Source of the DNA: Vibrio tubiashii
Lineage (GTDB): Bacteria > Pseudomonadota > Gammaproteobacteria > Enterobacterales > Vibrionaceae
Assembly: GCF_028551255.1 (NCBI RefSeq)
Contig: NZ_CP117029.1
Coordinates: 1,736,001-1,800,000, forward strand
Reading direction: 5' to 3'
DNA: 64,000 bases
The position numbers were made by a program, and so were the translations under genes. Position 1 is the first letter of the stretch; every line of letters starts with the position of its first letter. Shown here in pieces: positions 26,581 to 36,541 of the stretch. Under the pieces are notes generated by a model. The model saw only the letters and a list, made by a program, of their open reading frames with translations, was not told the DNA's origin and searched no databases.

Positions 26581-29481
26581 TTATTTCGCTAGCTCAGAAG
26601 CTAAATTTTTGATTTTGTTTAATAAAGACTCAAAGTCAGAAATCTTCAAGCAAGGGTTTAGAATAGTAAATTTAAGCGCCGACTTCTCATTCACTACTGT
26701 TTCTCCAAGTACGGCAATGCCACGAGTCAGGGCCTGCAGTCTTAGAGTCTTATTCAATTCATCTAAATCGCTAGTGTGCGAGTCACACACTCTAAACAGC
26801 ACAGTCGACAGTGAAGGCTGTGCGAGTAACTCAAACGCCGAATCACTTTCAATCAGATCTGCCACCTGTTGTGTCTGCTCAAGAAGATGGTCATACATTT
26901 TGCCCAACGTCTCTGGACCTACGCTTTGCATAGTCATAAAGACTTTTAGTGCATCAAAACGCTTGGTCGTTGCAATCGACTTATCGACTAAATTAGGCAG
27001 TTCATCATGTTCGCGATTGAGATAATCGGCATGATGAAGAAGGTACTTAAAGTTCGCTTTGTCTTTCAGCAGCACCGCGCCACAACTGATTGTTTGATAG
27101 AACAACTTATGGAAGTCAACGCTAACTGAATCTGCACGCTCAATACCCGCTAAACGCGACTTATGGCTGCTTAGAATCAAAGCGCCGCCGTAGGCACTGT
27201 CAACGTGGAACCACAATGCATTTTGCTCAGCGATATCAGCAATGGATGCTAAGTCATCAATCGCACCGTGATCGGTTGTGCCCGCCGTACCTACTACAGC
27301 AAAAGGTATTAGGCCCTGAGATTTCAAAGCCTCGATTTCAACCTTTAAGGCATCAACCTTGATGGTTCCATTTGAATTGGCATCGACACAGCAAACTGAG
27401 CTTTCACCTAAGCCGAGCAAAGACGCAGATTTTTGCACAGTAAAGTGAGATTTCTTCGAGCACAGGATACGCAACTTACTCGCGTACTCTGGTAGACCTA
27501 ACTTTTGAATCGAATGTGAATCAAGCTTATCGGCAATCCAATCGCGTGCGAGTAGTAAGCCCATCAGGTTACTTTGGGTTCCACCACTGGTGAAGATACC
27601 GTCTGCTTGAATGCCTAACTCATACTTCTCGCACATCCAGTCAATCACTTTCTGTTCAACGTAAGTAGCTGCCGATGCTTGATCCCAAGAGTCCATTGAT
27701 TGGTTTAGCGCAGCAATCATCGCCTCAGCGACAATCGAAGGCATCAATGGTGGTGTGTGAAGATGCGCAATACAGTCAGGGTGCTGTACAATAATTGAAT
27801 TCTTAGCAACTAAGTCTGCCGTCTCACCAATCACGTCGATCAACGAAGCGTTTTTATTATCGAGATCAACAGCCTTGATTGCCTGCTCAAGCTGCTTAGG
27901 CTCTAAACCAGAATATGGCGCACCAATTTGCTCAAACACCGCTTTCATTTTCGCCGTAGTATGATTCATGGCTTTAGCGAATTCATCACTGCCAGACTTA
28001 CCTGTTTGAACGAAATGTTGCTTCCACGCAGCATTGCCCTCTTGTGAATCAAGATGGCTACCACCCGCGACAATAATCGCTTCTTCAAGCACGCGCAGAG
28101 CAAAATCAATTTGCTCGAAAGAGATAATCAATGGTGGAAGAAAACGGATCACGGAGCCATCACGTCCACCTTTTTCAACCATCAGACCACGTTCTAACGC
28201 AGCGCGTTGGATTTTCAATGTGAGTTCACCGTCCGAGACAGGCTCACCAAACTTATTAAGCTCATTACCTGGCTTGCGAATTTCAACACCAAGCATCAAC
28301 CCCTTGCCACGTACTTCCGCGATACAGTTTACTCGTGACTGAATCGCTTCGAGACCGTGACGTAGGTACTGGCCAGCAATATTGGCGTGCTCAACTAAGT
28401 TGTCGCGTTGGATAATTTCTAGCGCTTTGGCACCAGAGACCATCGCTAACTGGTTACCACGGAATGTGCCTGTATGCTCGCCCGGTTTCCATGTGTCGTG
28501 CTGCTTGTTAATCACCAGCAAAGACATTGGCATACCGCCACCAATCGCTTTCGACAGACATAGAATATCGGGAACAATGCCTGCTTCTTCGAATGCGAAG
28601 TTATAGCCTGATTTGCCGACACCACATTGAATCTCATCAAAAATCAGTAAGATCCCATGCTCATCACAGATACGACGAAGTTCTTTCAACCAGAAAGCCG
28701 GAGCTGGAACAACCCCACCTTCACCTTGCACAGGTTCAACAACGATAGCAGCTGGTTTCATGATACCCGCTTCGTCATCGTGCAATAGACGTTCAATATA
28801 GCGAATGCTTGCTTTGGCACCCTCGTCACCGCCTAAACCAAATGGGCAGCGCAAGTTATATGGGAACGGCATAAAGTGAACGTCAGACATTAGGCCAGTT
28901 CGACGTGCCTTAGTCCCTAGATTACCCATCATGCCCATGGTGCCGTTTGTCATACCGTGGTATGCGCCACGGAAAGCAAACATGGTGTTTCTACCTGTAG
29001 TTTGCTTTGCGAGCTTAATCGCGGCTTCAACGGCGTCTGCACCAGAAGGCCCACAAAACTGAATGACACAATCGTCGGCCAACTCTTGTGGCAAAAACTC
29101 TTTTACAGTTTTGATGAAGTGCGTTTTTGCTTGGGTCGCGATATCAAGCGTTTGGTACGGTAAGCCACTGTCTAGCTGAGCTTTTAGCGCTTGATTGATT
29201 TCTGGGTGGTTGTATCCCAGCGCCAGAGTACCTGCTCCAGCAAGACAGTCTAAAAATAACTGACCACGAGTGTCTTCAACAAGCGCACCGTAAGCCTGTT
29301 TGATGGCAATAGGCAAACGTCGTGGATAAGAGCGAACTTCAGATTCATGTTGCTCTTGGTCTAGTAGGATCTGATCTGGAGTTAGATCGTAGGTTCCTTC
29401 CAAAACTGGAATCTGAGTTGAAAATGGAGTTGCGATAGCAGTGTTCATCACTGTGTTATCGACTTCAAAGGCTGTGCTCAT
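26581..29481 (-). CDS. Fused L-2,4-diaminobutyrate aminotransferase/decarboxylase
   Basis: A 966-residue bifunctional protein. Residues about 30-460 are a class III aminotransferase, with the PLP lysine in LCLSKAIGGGMPMS, making diaminobutyrate from aspartate semialdehyde and glutamate. Residues about 500-960 are a group II PLP decarboxylase, with the lysine in SVDFHKLFYQ, making 1,3-diaminopropane. The two activities are separate genes (dat/ddc) in many bacteria and fused in Vibrio. It is the first gene of the norspermidine operon. Confidence 0.95.
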   Translation of the reverse strand: MSTAFEVDNTVMNTAIATPFSTQIPVLEGTYDLTPDQILLDQEQHESEVRSYPRRLPIAIKQAYGALVEDTRGQLFLDCLAGAGTLALGYNHPEINQALKAQLDSGLPYQTLDIATQAKTHFIKTVKEFLPQELADDCVIQFCGPSGADAVEAAIKLAKQTTGRNTMFAFRGAYHGMTNGTMGMMGNLGTKARRTGLMSDVHFMPFPYNLRCPFGLGGDEGAKASIRYIERLLHDDEAGIMKPAAIVVEPVQGEGGVVPAPAFWLKELRRICDEHGILLIFDEIQCGVGKSGYNFAFEEAGIVPDILCLSKAIGGGMPMSLLVINKQHDTWKPGEHTGTFRGNQLAMVSGAKALEIIQRDNLVEHANIAGQYLRHGLEAIQSRVNCIAEVRGKGLMLGVEIRKPGNELNKFGEPVSDGELTLKIQRAALERGLMVEKGGRDGSVIRFLPPLIISFEQIDFALRVLEEAIIVAGGSHLDSQEGNAAWKQHFVQTGKSGSDEFAKAMNHTTAKMKAVFEQIGAPYSGLEPKQLEQAIKAVDLDNKNASLIDVIGETADLVAKNSIIVQHPDCIAHLHTPPLMPSIVAEAMIAALNQSMDSWDQASAATYVEQKVIDWMCEKYELGIQADGIFTSGGTQSNLMGLLLARDWIADKLDSHSIQKLGLPEYASKLRILCSKKSHFTVQKSASLLGLGESSVCCVDANSNGTIKVDALKVEIEALKSQGLIPFAVVGTAGTTDHGAIDDLASIADIAEQNALWFHVDSAYGGALILSSHKSRLAGIERADSVSVDFHKLFYQTISCGAVLLKDKANFKYLLHHADYLNREHDELPNLVDKSIATTKRFDALKVFMTMQSVGPETLGKMYDHLLEQTQQVADLIESDSAFELLAQPSLSTVLFRVCDSHTSDLDELNKTLRLQALTRGIAVLGETVVNEKSALKFTILNPCLKISDFESLLNKIKNLASELAK

Positions 29482-29945
29482 GATTTAATCCCTTGAAATG
29501 TAATTCTTTCCCCTCGTAAGAACAAATTCTAAACTGAGGGTATAGCAAGCCGTAGCGCGAATTATTTAAAAAGCGCATACGAGAAAACGATCCATCATGG
29601 ATGGATTACATATCGAGAAATTAGATCAAGGTTCAGTAATGCAACTGTCCTGTAAAACAGGGCATTGAGGAAGAACTAAGCTGATTAATGTAGTTTTATT
29701 ATGTGAGTTCAATGTTGGGTTTCCCATTCACATGCCGCTTAACGACATTAGTATCCCGTCTATCGACAAAAGGACTTGCCGATACCTACCCTACGTGATG
29801 TTCACTCAGCCCGAATGTCATCACGCGTATCCCCCAGAATGTCCTTATTGAGACTCCTCTCCGAGATTGCGGCGAAAATTATCATAAATTGAAATCATCT
29901 GGCAATAAGTTTTCACGATCCGATTAAAATAATGACCTAATTATC
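29482..29945. other. Gene-free upstream region of the norspermidine operon
   Basis: No supported gene lies here. It must hold the operon promoter near 29482-29560. It also contains a small hairpin CCTGT-AAA-ACAGG (29649-29661) and a larger nested stem structure at 29770-29846. Confidence 0.5.
29770..29846. repeat. Nested three-stem inverted repeat, possible structured RNA
   Basis: AAGGAC/GTCCTT (29770-29775, 29841-29846), GATAC/GTATC (29781-29785, 29827-29831) and CGTGATG/CATCACG (29794-29800, 29819-29825) nest around an 18-base loop. Together they give 18 paired bases in one long hairpin with internal loops. No T-tract follows either way. Confidence 0.55.
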
Positions 29946-29974
29946 AAAAAAAGACCAACCGATTGGTTGGTCTT
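29946..29974 (-). terminator. Rho-independent terminator of the adhesin gene
   Basis: AAGACCAACC (29951-29960) pairs with GGTTGGTCTT (29965-29974) around GATT. On the minus strand it ends in a run of T residues. Confidence 0.93.
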
Positions 29975-29988
29975 ATAAGCCAAAATGA

Positions 29989-32900
29989 TTACGCTGCATC
30001 TGTTTTGAGCACTTGAGTTAACATTTCTAACTCACTGGTTATTGAGTTGTTTTCAACGAGTCCTGCATCTTCAAATGCGTTGGTCACTCCTTCAAGAATG
30101 ATGGTTTGCTCTCTACCTTCATCAGTCACTGTCATTACGATGTCATCGCCATCGACTTCAGCACTAATAGAGTCAATTAAGTCACCGACTAAGACATTAT
30201 CGTCTTCTTCTAAAATGCCTCTCAAGTCTATCAAGTCGCTGCCTAAATCAAAGTTGTCAACAACATCGGTACCATTATCCAAAGTAGAGTCTAACCAGAC
30301 AAACACGTTGTCGTTTTCATCACCTAACATGACTTGATTACCTAAGTCAGCATCCAAATCATCCCCTTCAGCCGCAGACAACACCTCGTACTCTGGTGAT
30401 TCTGATACATCAATGGTAACCGTTGATTCATTACTAATAGCTAGGTCTGAGTCGACCGCGACATAATCGAATGTTACGTCTTCGGTAATATCTTGGGTAC
30501 CAGATAGGTATCTCAGCTCCCAGTTGCCTCCGGTTGAACTCAATTCCATCTGTACAATTGGATTATCAGGTGATGAGTAGCTGAAATCGTATAGAATTTG
30601 CTGATTACCGACATCACCTTCATCTTTCTGGTACTGTTCTACATGGGTTGTACCGTCTGCAAAGGTATAGGTCACCTCAACATAAACGTTACTGTTGGTA
30701 TTAAAAGAACCTCCCATACCATCTAAGCCGAATGTCACCACATCAAGTGGGTTGTCGCTAAGATCAACAATCAAAGTTTCTTTCTTGTTCATCCCGTTAC
30801 CATCGGTATCACCAATACCCCAACCAACATGTGGCTTATCTCCAGTGTATTGTTTTAATGGTTTGTCGTTGTTGTCAGTTATCGAAATTCCTATCGTATT
30901 GCCGTTATCCAATGTAATAAGTCGCTCGGTATCGCTTACCCATTCACCCCAATTGTAGAAACCATCATCATCTAACACTATGTCGTCTGGATCACCACTG
31001 TAACCAATCTCAAATGGGTCACCGGGGCCTGGTACATAAGTAAAGTTATCAGGGTCAAACAACTTAGCGGGATCAATTGCATCTCCCCAAACATGGAGGT
31101 CTGCTTCAGTCAGTACACGAGTCTCACCAAAATCATCGGTATAAAGCAAAGTACCGTACTGAGGAAGCGAGGTGATCATGACATTAAGTTCTACGCCATT
31201 AAAATCATCATCTTCATCAGAGATATGATCGAGGTCCTCATCATCAGAGTCGAAGATAATAGGCACAAAGATCGCATCACCCGCATCAACGTCGAAGTCT
31301 TCGGAGACTGGAAGTTCATTGACATTGAGTTCACTCAATTCAACATCTATATCTGTTGATTTCTGAATCCCAAAACCATCAACTTCGGTGGCGGTTACAA
31401 CAAGAGTATGTACATTGGCTAACGCTTCGAAATTGTTGGTAAACGCCAACACCCCTGCTGCCGTTAAGCTGATGTTTCCGTTGGTTGGATGAATCTCGAA
31501 TAGCGGTTCGTCGCTGTCATTGAAGATATTCGTTTTGATGCTGTAAGTGACCTCCTCACCATCAGCATCCGTCGCAGACACAGTACCAATCACATAGTCT
31601 TCTGTATTGTTCTCAAAGTAGGAGAACGCATACTGGTCGCCGTCGTTTGGATCAAATACTGGTGCATTGTCATCTAGGTTGATTTCATCCAGATTAACCG
31701 TCACATCGGTGGTTTTGACTGGGCCCAAGCCTTCATCTTCGGTCGCCGTAACCACAATACTGTGTTCATTTTCGGCTAGCTCGTAGTCGTTAGTGAATGC
31801 GGCGACGCCTGCTGCAGTTAAGCTGATTTCACCCGAGGCTGAATCGACCTCGAATAATGGCTCTTCAGCATCATTAAACACATTAGTTTTAATGCTGTAA
31901 GTGACATTTTCGCCATCGGCGTCGGAGGCGCTGACTGTACCAATCACATAGTCATCGGTTGAGTTTTCGTTATATTCAAAGTTATACTCACCACCTTCAT
32001 CGGTGCCTTCAAATATTGGGGCGTTATCATCCAGATTGACCGTCACATCAGTGGTTTTAACCGGACCGAAGCCTTCATCTTCGGTGGCCGTAACCACAAT
32101 ACTGTGTTCATTTTCGGCTAGCTCGTAGTCGTTAGTGAACGCGGCAACGCCGGCCGCAGTCAAGCTGATTTCACCAGTAACTGAATCGATTTCGAATAGT
32201 GGCTCTTCAGCATCATTAAACACGTTAGTTTTAATGCTGTAAGTAACATTCTCACCATCCGCATCCGTCGCACTGACTGTACCAATGACATAGTCATCGG
32301 TTGAGTTTTCATCGTATTCGAAGTTGTATTCACCGCCTTCATCGGTACCTTCAAATACCGGAGCGTTATCATCTAGGTTAACCTCATCCAGATTAACCGT
32401 CACATCAGTGGTTTTAACCGGACCCAAGCCCTCGTCTTCTGTCGCCGTAACCACTATGCTGTGTTCGTTTTCTGCCAGCTCATAGTCGTTGGTGAACGCA
32501 GCAACGCCTGCTGCGGTTAAGCTGATCTCACCAGTGACTGAATCGATTTCGAATAGCGGCTCTTCAGCATCATTAAACACGTTAGTTTTAATGCTATAAG
32601 TGACATTTTCACCATCCGCATCAGAGGCGCTGACGGTGCCAATCACATAGTCATCGGTTGAGTTTTCATCATATTCAAAGTTGTATTCACCGCCTTCATC
32701 GGTGCCTTCGAATATAGGGGCGTTATCATCCAGATTGACTTCATCCAGATTAACCGTCACATCGGTAGTTTTAACCGGACCTAAGCCTTCATCTTCGGTC
32801 GCCGTAACCACAATGCTGTGTTCGTTTTCCGCTAACTCGTAGTCGTTAGTAAACGCTGTAACGCCAGCTGCAGTTAAGCTGATCTCACCAGTGACTGAAT

Positions 32901-34938
32901 CAATTTCGAAAAGTGGCTCTTCAGCATCATTAAACACATTGGTTTTAATGCTGTAAGTGACATTTTCACCGTCTGCATCACTCGCGCTGACTGTACCAAT
33001 GACATAGTCATCAGTTGAGTTTTCATCGTATTCGAAGTTGTATTGACCGCCTTCATCGGTACCTTCGAAAACAGGTGCGTTATCATCAAGGTTAACCTCA
33101 TCCAGATTAACCGTGACATCGGTCGTTTTGACTGGACCCAAGCCTTCATCTTCGGTCGCCGTAACCACAATTCTGTGCTCATTTTCTGCTAGTTCGTAGT
33201 CGTTGGTGAACGCGGCAACGCCAGCCGCTGTTAAGCTGATTTCACCGGTGACTGAATCGATTTCGAATAACGGCTCTTCAGCCTCATTAAACACATTGGT
33301 TTTAATGCTGTAAGTGACGTTTTCGCCATCCGCATCACTCGCGCTGACTGTTCCTATTACATAGTCATCAGTGGAGTTTTCATCGTATTCGAAGTTGTAT
33401 TCACCGCCTTCATCGGTGCCTTCAAATACCGGAGCGTTATCATCAAGGTTAACCTCATCCAGATTAACCGTGACATCCGTAGTTTTAACTGGCCCTAGAC
33501 CGTCATCCTCCGTCGCCGTAACCACAATACTGTGTTCATTTTCGGCTAGCTCATAGTCGTTAGTGAACGCTGCAACGCCAGCTGCGGTTAAACTGATTTC
33601 ACCGGTGACTGAATCAATCTCAAACAACGGCTCTTCAGCCTCATTAAAGACATTAGTTTTAATACTGTAGGTAACGTTCTCGCCATCGGCGTCGGAGGCG
33701 CTGACTGTACCAATCACATAGTCATCGGTTGAGTTTTCATCGTATTCGAAGTTATACGCTCCTCCCTCGTCAGTGTCTTCGAAAACTGGTGCATTATCAT
33801 CTTCATTGAGCTCGGTAAATATCACATCGACATCGACAGATTGTGGTTCACCAATTCCGTCCCCTTCAGTAACAGTGACGACGATATTGTGGACGTTTTC
33901 AAGAATTTCAAAATCATTCACAAAAGACTCAGCACCTGCCGCTGTCAGGGTAATAACCCCGCTATCTGGGTCAATGGCAAATAGGTCTTCTCCACCTTCG
34001 TTTTGAATATTTGTCGAAATGCTGAAAATAAGAACATCGTTATCTGGGTCAGTCGCTGCTACTTGTCCAATGGCAACTCCCGCCGCGGTGTTTTCCGGTA
34101 TATCAAAACTGTAAACACCATCTTCAAACGCAAAGGTAGAAAGCTGCTCTTCGCCTTCACTGCCACCTGGAACAAAATCATCTGTCGCGACAAATTGAGG
34201 AAGATCATTGGTACCGTTAATCGTCACTGTAACACTGCCAACTGTGCCGTCAGTAGATTCAATAGGGAATACGTCAACGAGCGAATCACCGATATTAAGC
34301 TCATCAAAAGCACTGTTCGCTACATAGGTCCAATTACCATCGGCATCAATAGAAAAGACACCATTGTCACCTGCGACATCACCTTGAGGAATAAATGTCG
34401 GGACATCTGTTTCTGTTGCGACAACCGTACCAGTAATGACCCAAGGAACATCCGTTTCAAATACGCTAACGGCATCATCTCCAACAAACACTGCCTGAGC
34501 CACTAGATCGAGTAGAGAGAGGCTCTGCGTTTCAGAAAGGCCTTGAGACTCAAGGCCTGATGTATCAAATTGAGTTTCCGCTAGTGTTTCAGCTCCGGTT
34601 CGCTCGATGTCTCCGGTCCCTGTAGGGCTTGAACCATTTTGTCCACCGGCGGCGGTTGCAAAGTCTTCATTTTGAGTCGGGTCGACACCTTCTTCAATCT
34701 GCTCGATGATCGAAGCTATTTCATTGTCCAAGTTAAGATCGAAGTTCTCTCCTCCATCGCCTATAAGCTGAGCTTCTATCTGCGGCTCGGTTGCGGCGGT
34801 GGCCCCTTGTCCCAAAACGACAATGACTTCTCCAGGTCCTGGCACCTCTCCTGGCACTAATTCTCTAATCTCACCGTTGATGTCAATTACTACTGTTGTA
34901 CTAGCCAACATAAACGGTGCTAGACTTTTCGCATTCAT
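29989..34938 (-). CDS. Large LapA-type RTX adhesin with retention module and cadherin-like repeats
   Basis: About 1649 residues from ATG 34938 (a longer in-frame ATG at 35013 has no spaced ribosome site). The N-terminal retention module (VVIDINGEIRELVPGEVPGPGEVIVV) is followed by TAAG, at residues 95-98 from this start, the di-alanine site cut by LapG-type proteases. Next come a VCBS-like domain, one divergent cadherin-like domain, six near-identical 119-residue repeats (DENSTDDYVIGTVSASDADGE core) and another divergent one. The C-terminus has a type I secretion target domain (GDENDNVFVWLDST, NFDLGSDLIDLRG). Such adhesins stay anchored in the outer-membrane TolC-like pore until cleaved. The protein is very acidic, as expected for calcium binding. 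Divergent TolC-like and OmpA-like genes are the likely partners. Confidence 0.88.
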   Translation of the reverse strand: MNAKSLAPFMLASTTVVIDINGEIRELVPGEVPGPGEVIVVLGQGATAATEPQIEAQLIGDGGENFDLNLDNEIASIIEQIEEGVDPTQNEDFATAAGGQNGSSPTGTGDIERTGAETLAETQFDTSGLESQGLSETQSLSLLDLVAQAVFVGDDAVSVFETDVPWVITGTVVATETDVPTFIPQGDVAGDNGVFSIDADGNWTYVANSAFDELNIGDSLVDVFPIESTDGTVGSVTVTINGTNDLPQFVATDDFVPGGSEGEEQLSTFAFEDGVYSFDIPENTAAGVAIGQVAATDPDNDVLIFSISTNIQNEGGEDLFAIDPDSGVITLTAAGAESFVNDFEILENVHNIVVTVTEGDGIGEPQSVDVDVIFTELNEDDNAPVFEDTDEGGAYNFEYDENSTDDYVIGTVSASDADGENVTYSIKTNVFNEAEEPLFEIDSVTGEISLTAAGVAAFTNDYELAENEHSIVVTATEDDGLGPVKTTDVTVNLDEVNLDDNAPVFEGTDEGGEYNFEYDENSTDDYVIGTVSASDADGENVTYSIKTNVFNEAEEPLFEIDSVTGEISLTAAGVAAFTNDYELAENEHRIVVTATEDEGLGPVKTTDVTVNLDEVNLDDNAPVFEGTDEGGQYNFEYDENSTDDYVIGTVSASDADGENVTYSIKTNVFNDAEEPLFEIDSVTGEISLTAAGVTAFTNDYELAENEHSIVVTATEDEGLGPVKTTDVTVNLDEVNLDDNAPIFEGTDEGGEYNFEYDENSTDDYVIGTVSASDADGENVTYSIKTNVFNDAEEPLFEIDSVTGEISLTAAGVAAFTNDYELAENEHSIVVTATEDEGLGPVKTTDVTVNLDEVNLDDNAPVFEGTDEGGEYNFEYDENSTDDYVIGTVSATDADGENVTYSIKTNVFNDAEEPLFEIDSVTGEISLTAAGVAAFTNDYELAENEHSIVVTATEDEGFGPVKTTDVTVNLDDNAPIFEGTDEGGEYNFEYNENSTDDYVIGTVSASDADGENVTYSIKTNVFNDAEEPLFEVDSASGEISLTAAGVAAFTNDYELAENEHSIVVTATEDEGLGPVKTTDVTVNLDEINLDDNAPVFDPNDGDQYAFSYFENNTEDYVIGTVSATDADGEEVTYSIKTNIFNDSDEPLFEIHPTNGNISLTAAGVLAFTNNFEALANVHTLVVTATEVDGFGIQKSTDIDVELSELNVNELPVSEDFDVDAGDAIFVPIIFDSDDEDLDHISDEDDDFNGVELNVMITSLPQYGTLLYTDDFGETRVLTEADLHVWGDAIDPAKLFDPDNFTYVPGPGDPFEIGYSGDPDDIVLDDDGFYNWGEWVSDTERLITLDNGNTIGISITDNNDKPLKQYTGDKPHVGWGIGDTDGNGMNKKETLIVDLSDNPLDVVTFGLDGMGGSFNTNSNVYVEVTYTFADGTTHVEQYQKDEGDVGNQQILYDFSYSSPDNPIVQMELSSTGGNWELRYLSGTQDITEDVTFDYVAVDSDLAISNESTVTIDVSESPEYEVLSAAEGDDLDADLGNQVMLGDENDNVFVWLDSTLDNGTDVVDNFDLGSDLIDLRGILEEDDNVLVGDLIDSISAEVDGDDIVMTVTDEGREQTIILEGVTNAFEDAGLVENNSITSELEMLTQVLKTDAA
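31650..33790 (-). repeat. Six tandem ~357-bp repeats inside the adhesin gene
   Basis: The anchor CTTCATCGGT recurs near 31996, 32338, 32695, 33052 and 33409, with a variant at 33766. The spacing is 357 bases (119 codons) four times and 342 once. The short unit lacks 15 bases coding DEVNL between two cadherin domains. Near-identity at DNA level points to recent expansion or gene conversion, and this stretch is prone to assembly error. Confidence 0.9.
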
Positions 34939-35226
34939 AACCCAATTCCCATCTGTGCGATATAAGTCCCCCCACCCCATGAAAGGTGTTAAAACTTTCG
35001 CGTACTCCCACATCCTATAAAGCTAGAACTCGACCTATTGACATTCAACTCAATAGCAAGAAAGTCCATACGAAAGTTTATAAGTCACTAATAATTCAAC
35101 TCATCAATTTCGCATAAAGATTCTCACTTTTGGAATACGTCTACTAAGCTTTTGGTACTTACTTTTGGGGCATTCCCTAAACATAAAAATTGGATTATCG
35201 ACTTAGCAGATATTAAGGAGGCTCCC

Positions 35227-36540
35227 TTGAACCTGAAAAAGTCACTTATCGCTAGTTGTGTGGTTCTCGCCAGCTTCACTGCTTCCTCGCAAACATTGGA
35301 GCAGGCAGTCGCAATCACACTCGCTACCAACCCAGAACTAAAGAGCACCTTCAACGAGTTTAAAAGTGCAGTTAAACAGGCCGACGCTGCAGGCGGAGCT
35401 TATCTGCCAAGCTTGGATCTAGATGCGGGTATTGGGTATGAAGGTATAAATCCAGCAGAATCGACCGGGAGAAGTGATTCTGATCTAACAAGAAAAGAAG
35501 CAACCCTTAGCCTTACCCAACTCTTATGGGACGGTAATGCCACTCTTAACGATATGGACAGAACTGCGGCTGACGCCGAATCCGTTCGCTTTCAACTTTT
35601 ATCGGACGCCTCAGATCTCGCGCTTCGTGTCACTCAAGTTTACCTTGATGCTGTCAAAGCAACTGAGATACTCGCGCTTTCAGAGAGCAATCTAGCCGTT
35701 CACAAAGAGATTTACCGAGACATTCAACGAAGAGCCCAATCAGGTATTGGCTCTACTGCTGATGTGTCACAAGTAGAAGCTCGTATAGCAAAAGCTCACG
35801 GTAATCTACTCGCTGCACAGAATAACTTGGTCGACACCCATACTCAGTTCACGCGTTTAGTAGGTCAACAGCCATTGGGATTAATCTACCCAAGAGCAGA
35901 TGAAACTAAACTGCCTCTTTCTTTGCAAGACGCACTTGTTGAAGCATTCGAGAAACACCCTGTCATTAAAGTATCGATGGTCGACGTGGACTCGGCGCGT
36001 TTTCAATACAAACAGTCGAAAGGTAATTACTATCCGACATTTTCCATCGAAGCGAGTCAAACGTGGCGTGATGACGCTGGTGGCGACCGAGGCAGTAGTG
36101 ACGAAACCTTAGCTATGCTTCGCATGCGCTACAACCTATACAACGGTGGCTCAGATAGCGATCTATCCGAAAGAGCGGCTTACCAGCTCAACCAAGCCAA
36201 AGATCTGCGTGATAATGCCTATCGTCAAGTTGAAGAAAGCCTTCGACTATCTTGGAGTGCGTTGGATTTAACATTGCAACAAAAGAACTTTTTGGCAGAC
36301 CATGTAGACTCAGCGTCTGAAACCGTCATTGCGTACGAGAAACAGTACCGTATTGGTCAACGAACCTTACTTGATTTACTTAATACAGAGAATGAGCTAT
36401 TCGAAGCAAGAAAGGATTATTTAGATGCACATTACGCTGAACAATACGCTAAGTACCGCGTGATGAACGCAACCGGCAATCTGCTTGACGCTTTGCTAGT
36501 AGACACACCTGAAGAGTGGACTCAGCGAGTGGAGTATTAA
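35227..36540 (+). CDS. TolC-family outer-membrane channel, LapE-like
   Basis: A 437-residue protein from TTG 35227, which has a perfect AAGGAGG six bases before it and yields a signal peptide (LKKSLIASCVVLASFTASS). The longer frame from 35152 lacks both. The repeated helical hairpins of outer-membrane efflux proteins are visible (LEQAVAITLATNPELKS, AEQYAKYRVMNATGNLLDAL). It is divergent from the adhesin gene and one base before an ompA-like gene, so it probably forms the export and anchoring pore for that adhesin. Confidence 0.9.
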   Translation: MNLKKSLIASCVVLASFTASSQTLEQAVAITLATNPELKSTFNEFKSAVKQADAAGGAYLPSLDLDAGIGYEGINPAESTGRSDSDLTRKEATLSLTQLLWDGNATLNDMDRTAADAESVRFQLLSDASDLALRVTQVYLDAVKATEILALSESNLAVHKEIYRDIQRRAQSGIGSTADVSQVEARIAKAHGNLLAAQNNLVDTHTQFTRLVGQQPLGLIYPRADETKLPLSLQDALVEAFEKHPVIKVSMVDVDSARFQYKQSKGNYYPTFSIEASQTWRDDAGGDRGSSDETLAMLRMRYNLYNGGSDSDLSERAAYQLNQAKDLRDNAYRQVEESLRLSWSALDLTLQQKNFLADHVDSASETVIAYEKQYRIGQRTLLDLLNTENELFEARKDYLDAHYAEQYAKYRVMNATGNLLDALLVDTPEEWTQRVEY

Positions 36541-36541
36541 T

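Noticed and set aside
26285..27025. 246-codon plus-strand frame inside the polyamine genes
   Set aside because: It is antisense to two strongly supported enzymes and its protein is Ser/Cys-rich nonsense.
31650..33790. CRISPR array
   Set aside because: The repeats are 357 bases long, in frame and coding for cadherin-like domains; there are no short repeats with unique spacers.
35152..35226. N-terminal extension of the TolC-like protein
   Set aside because: No ribosome site; the TTG at 35227 has a perfect AAGGAGG and starts a signal peptide.
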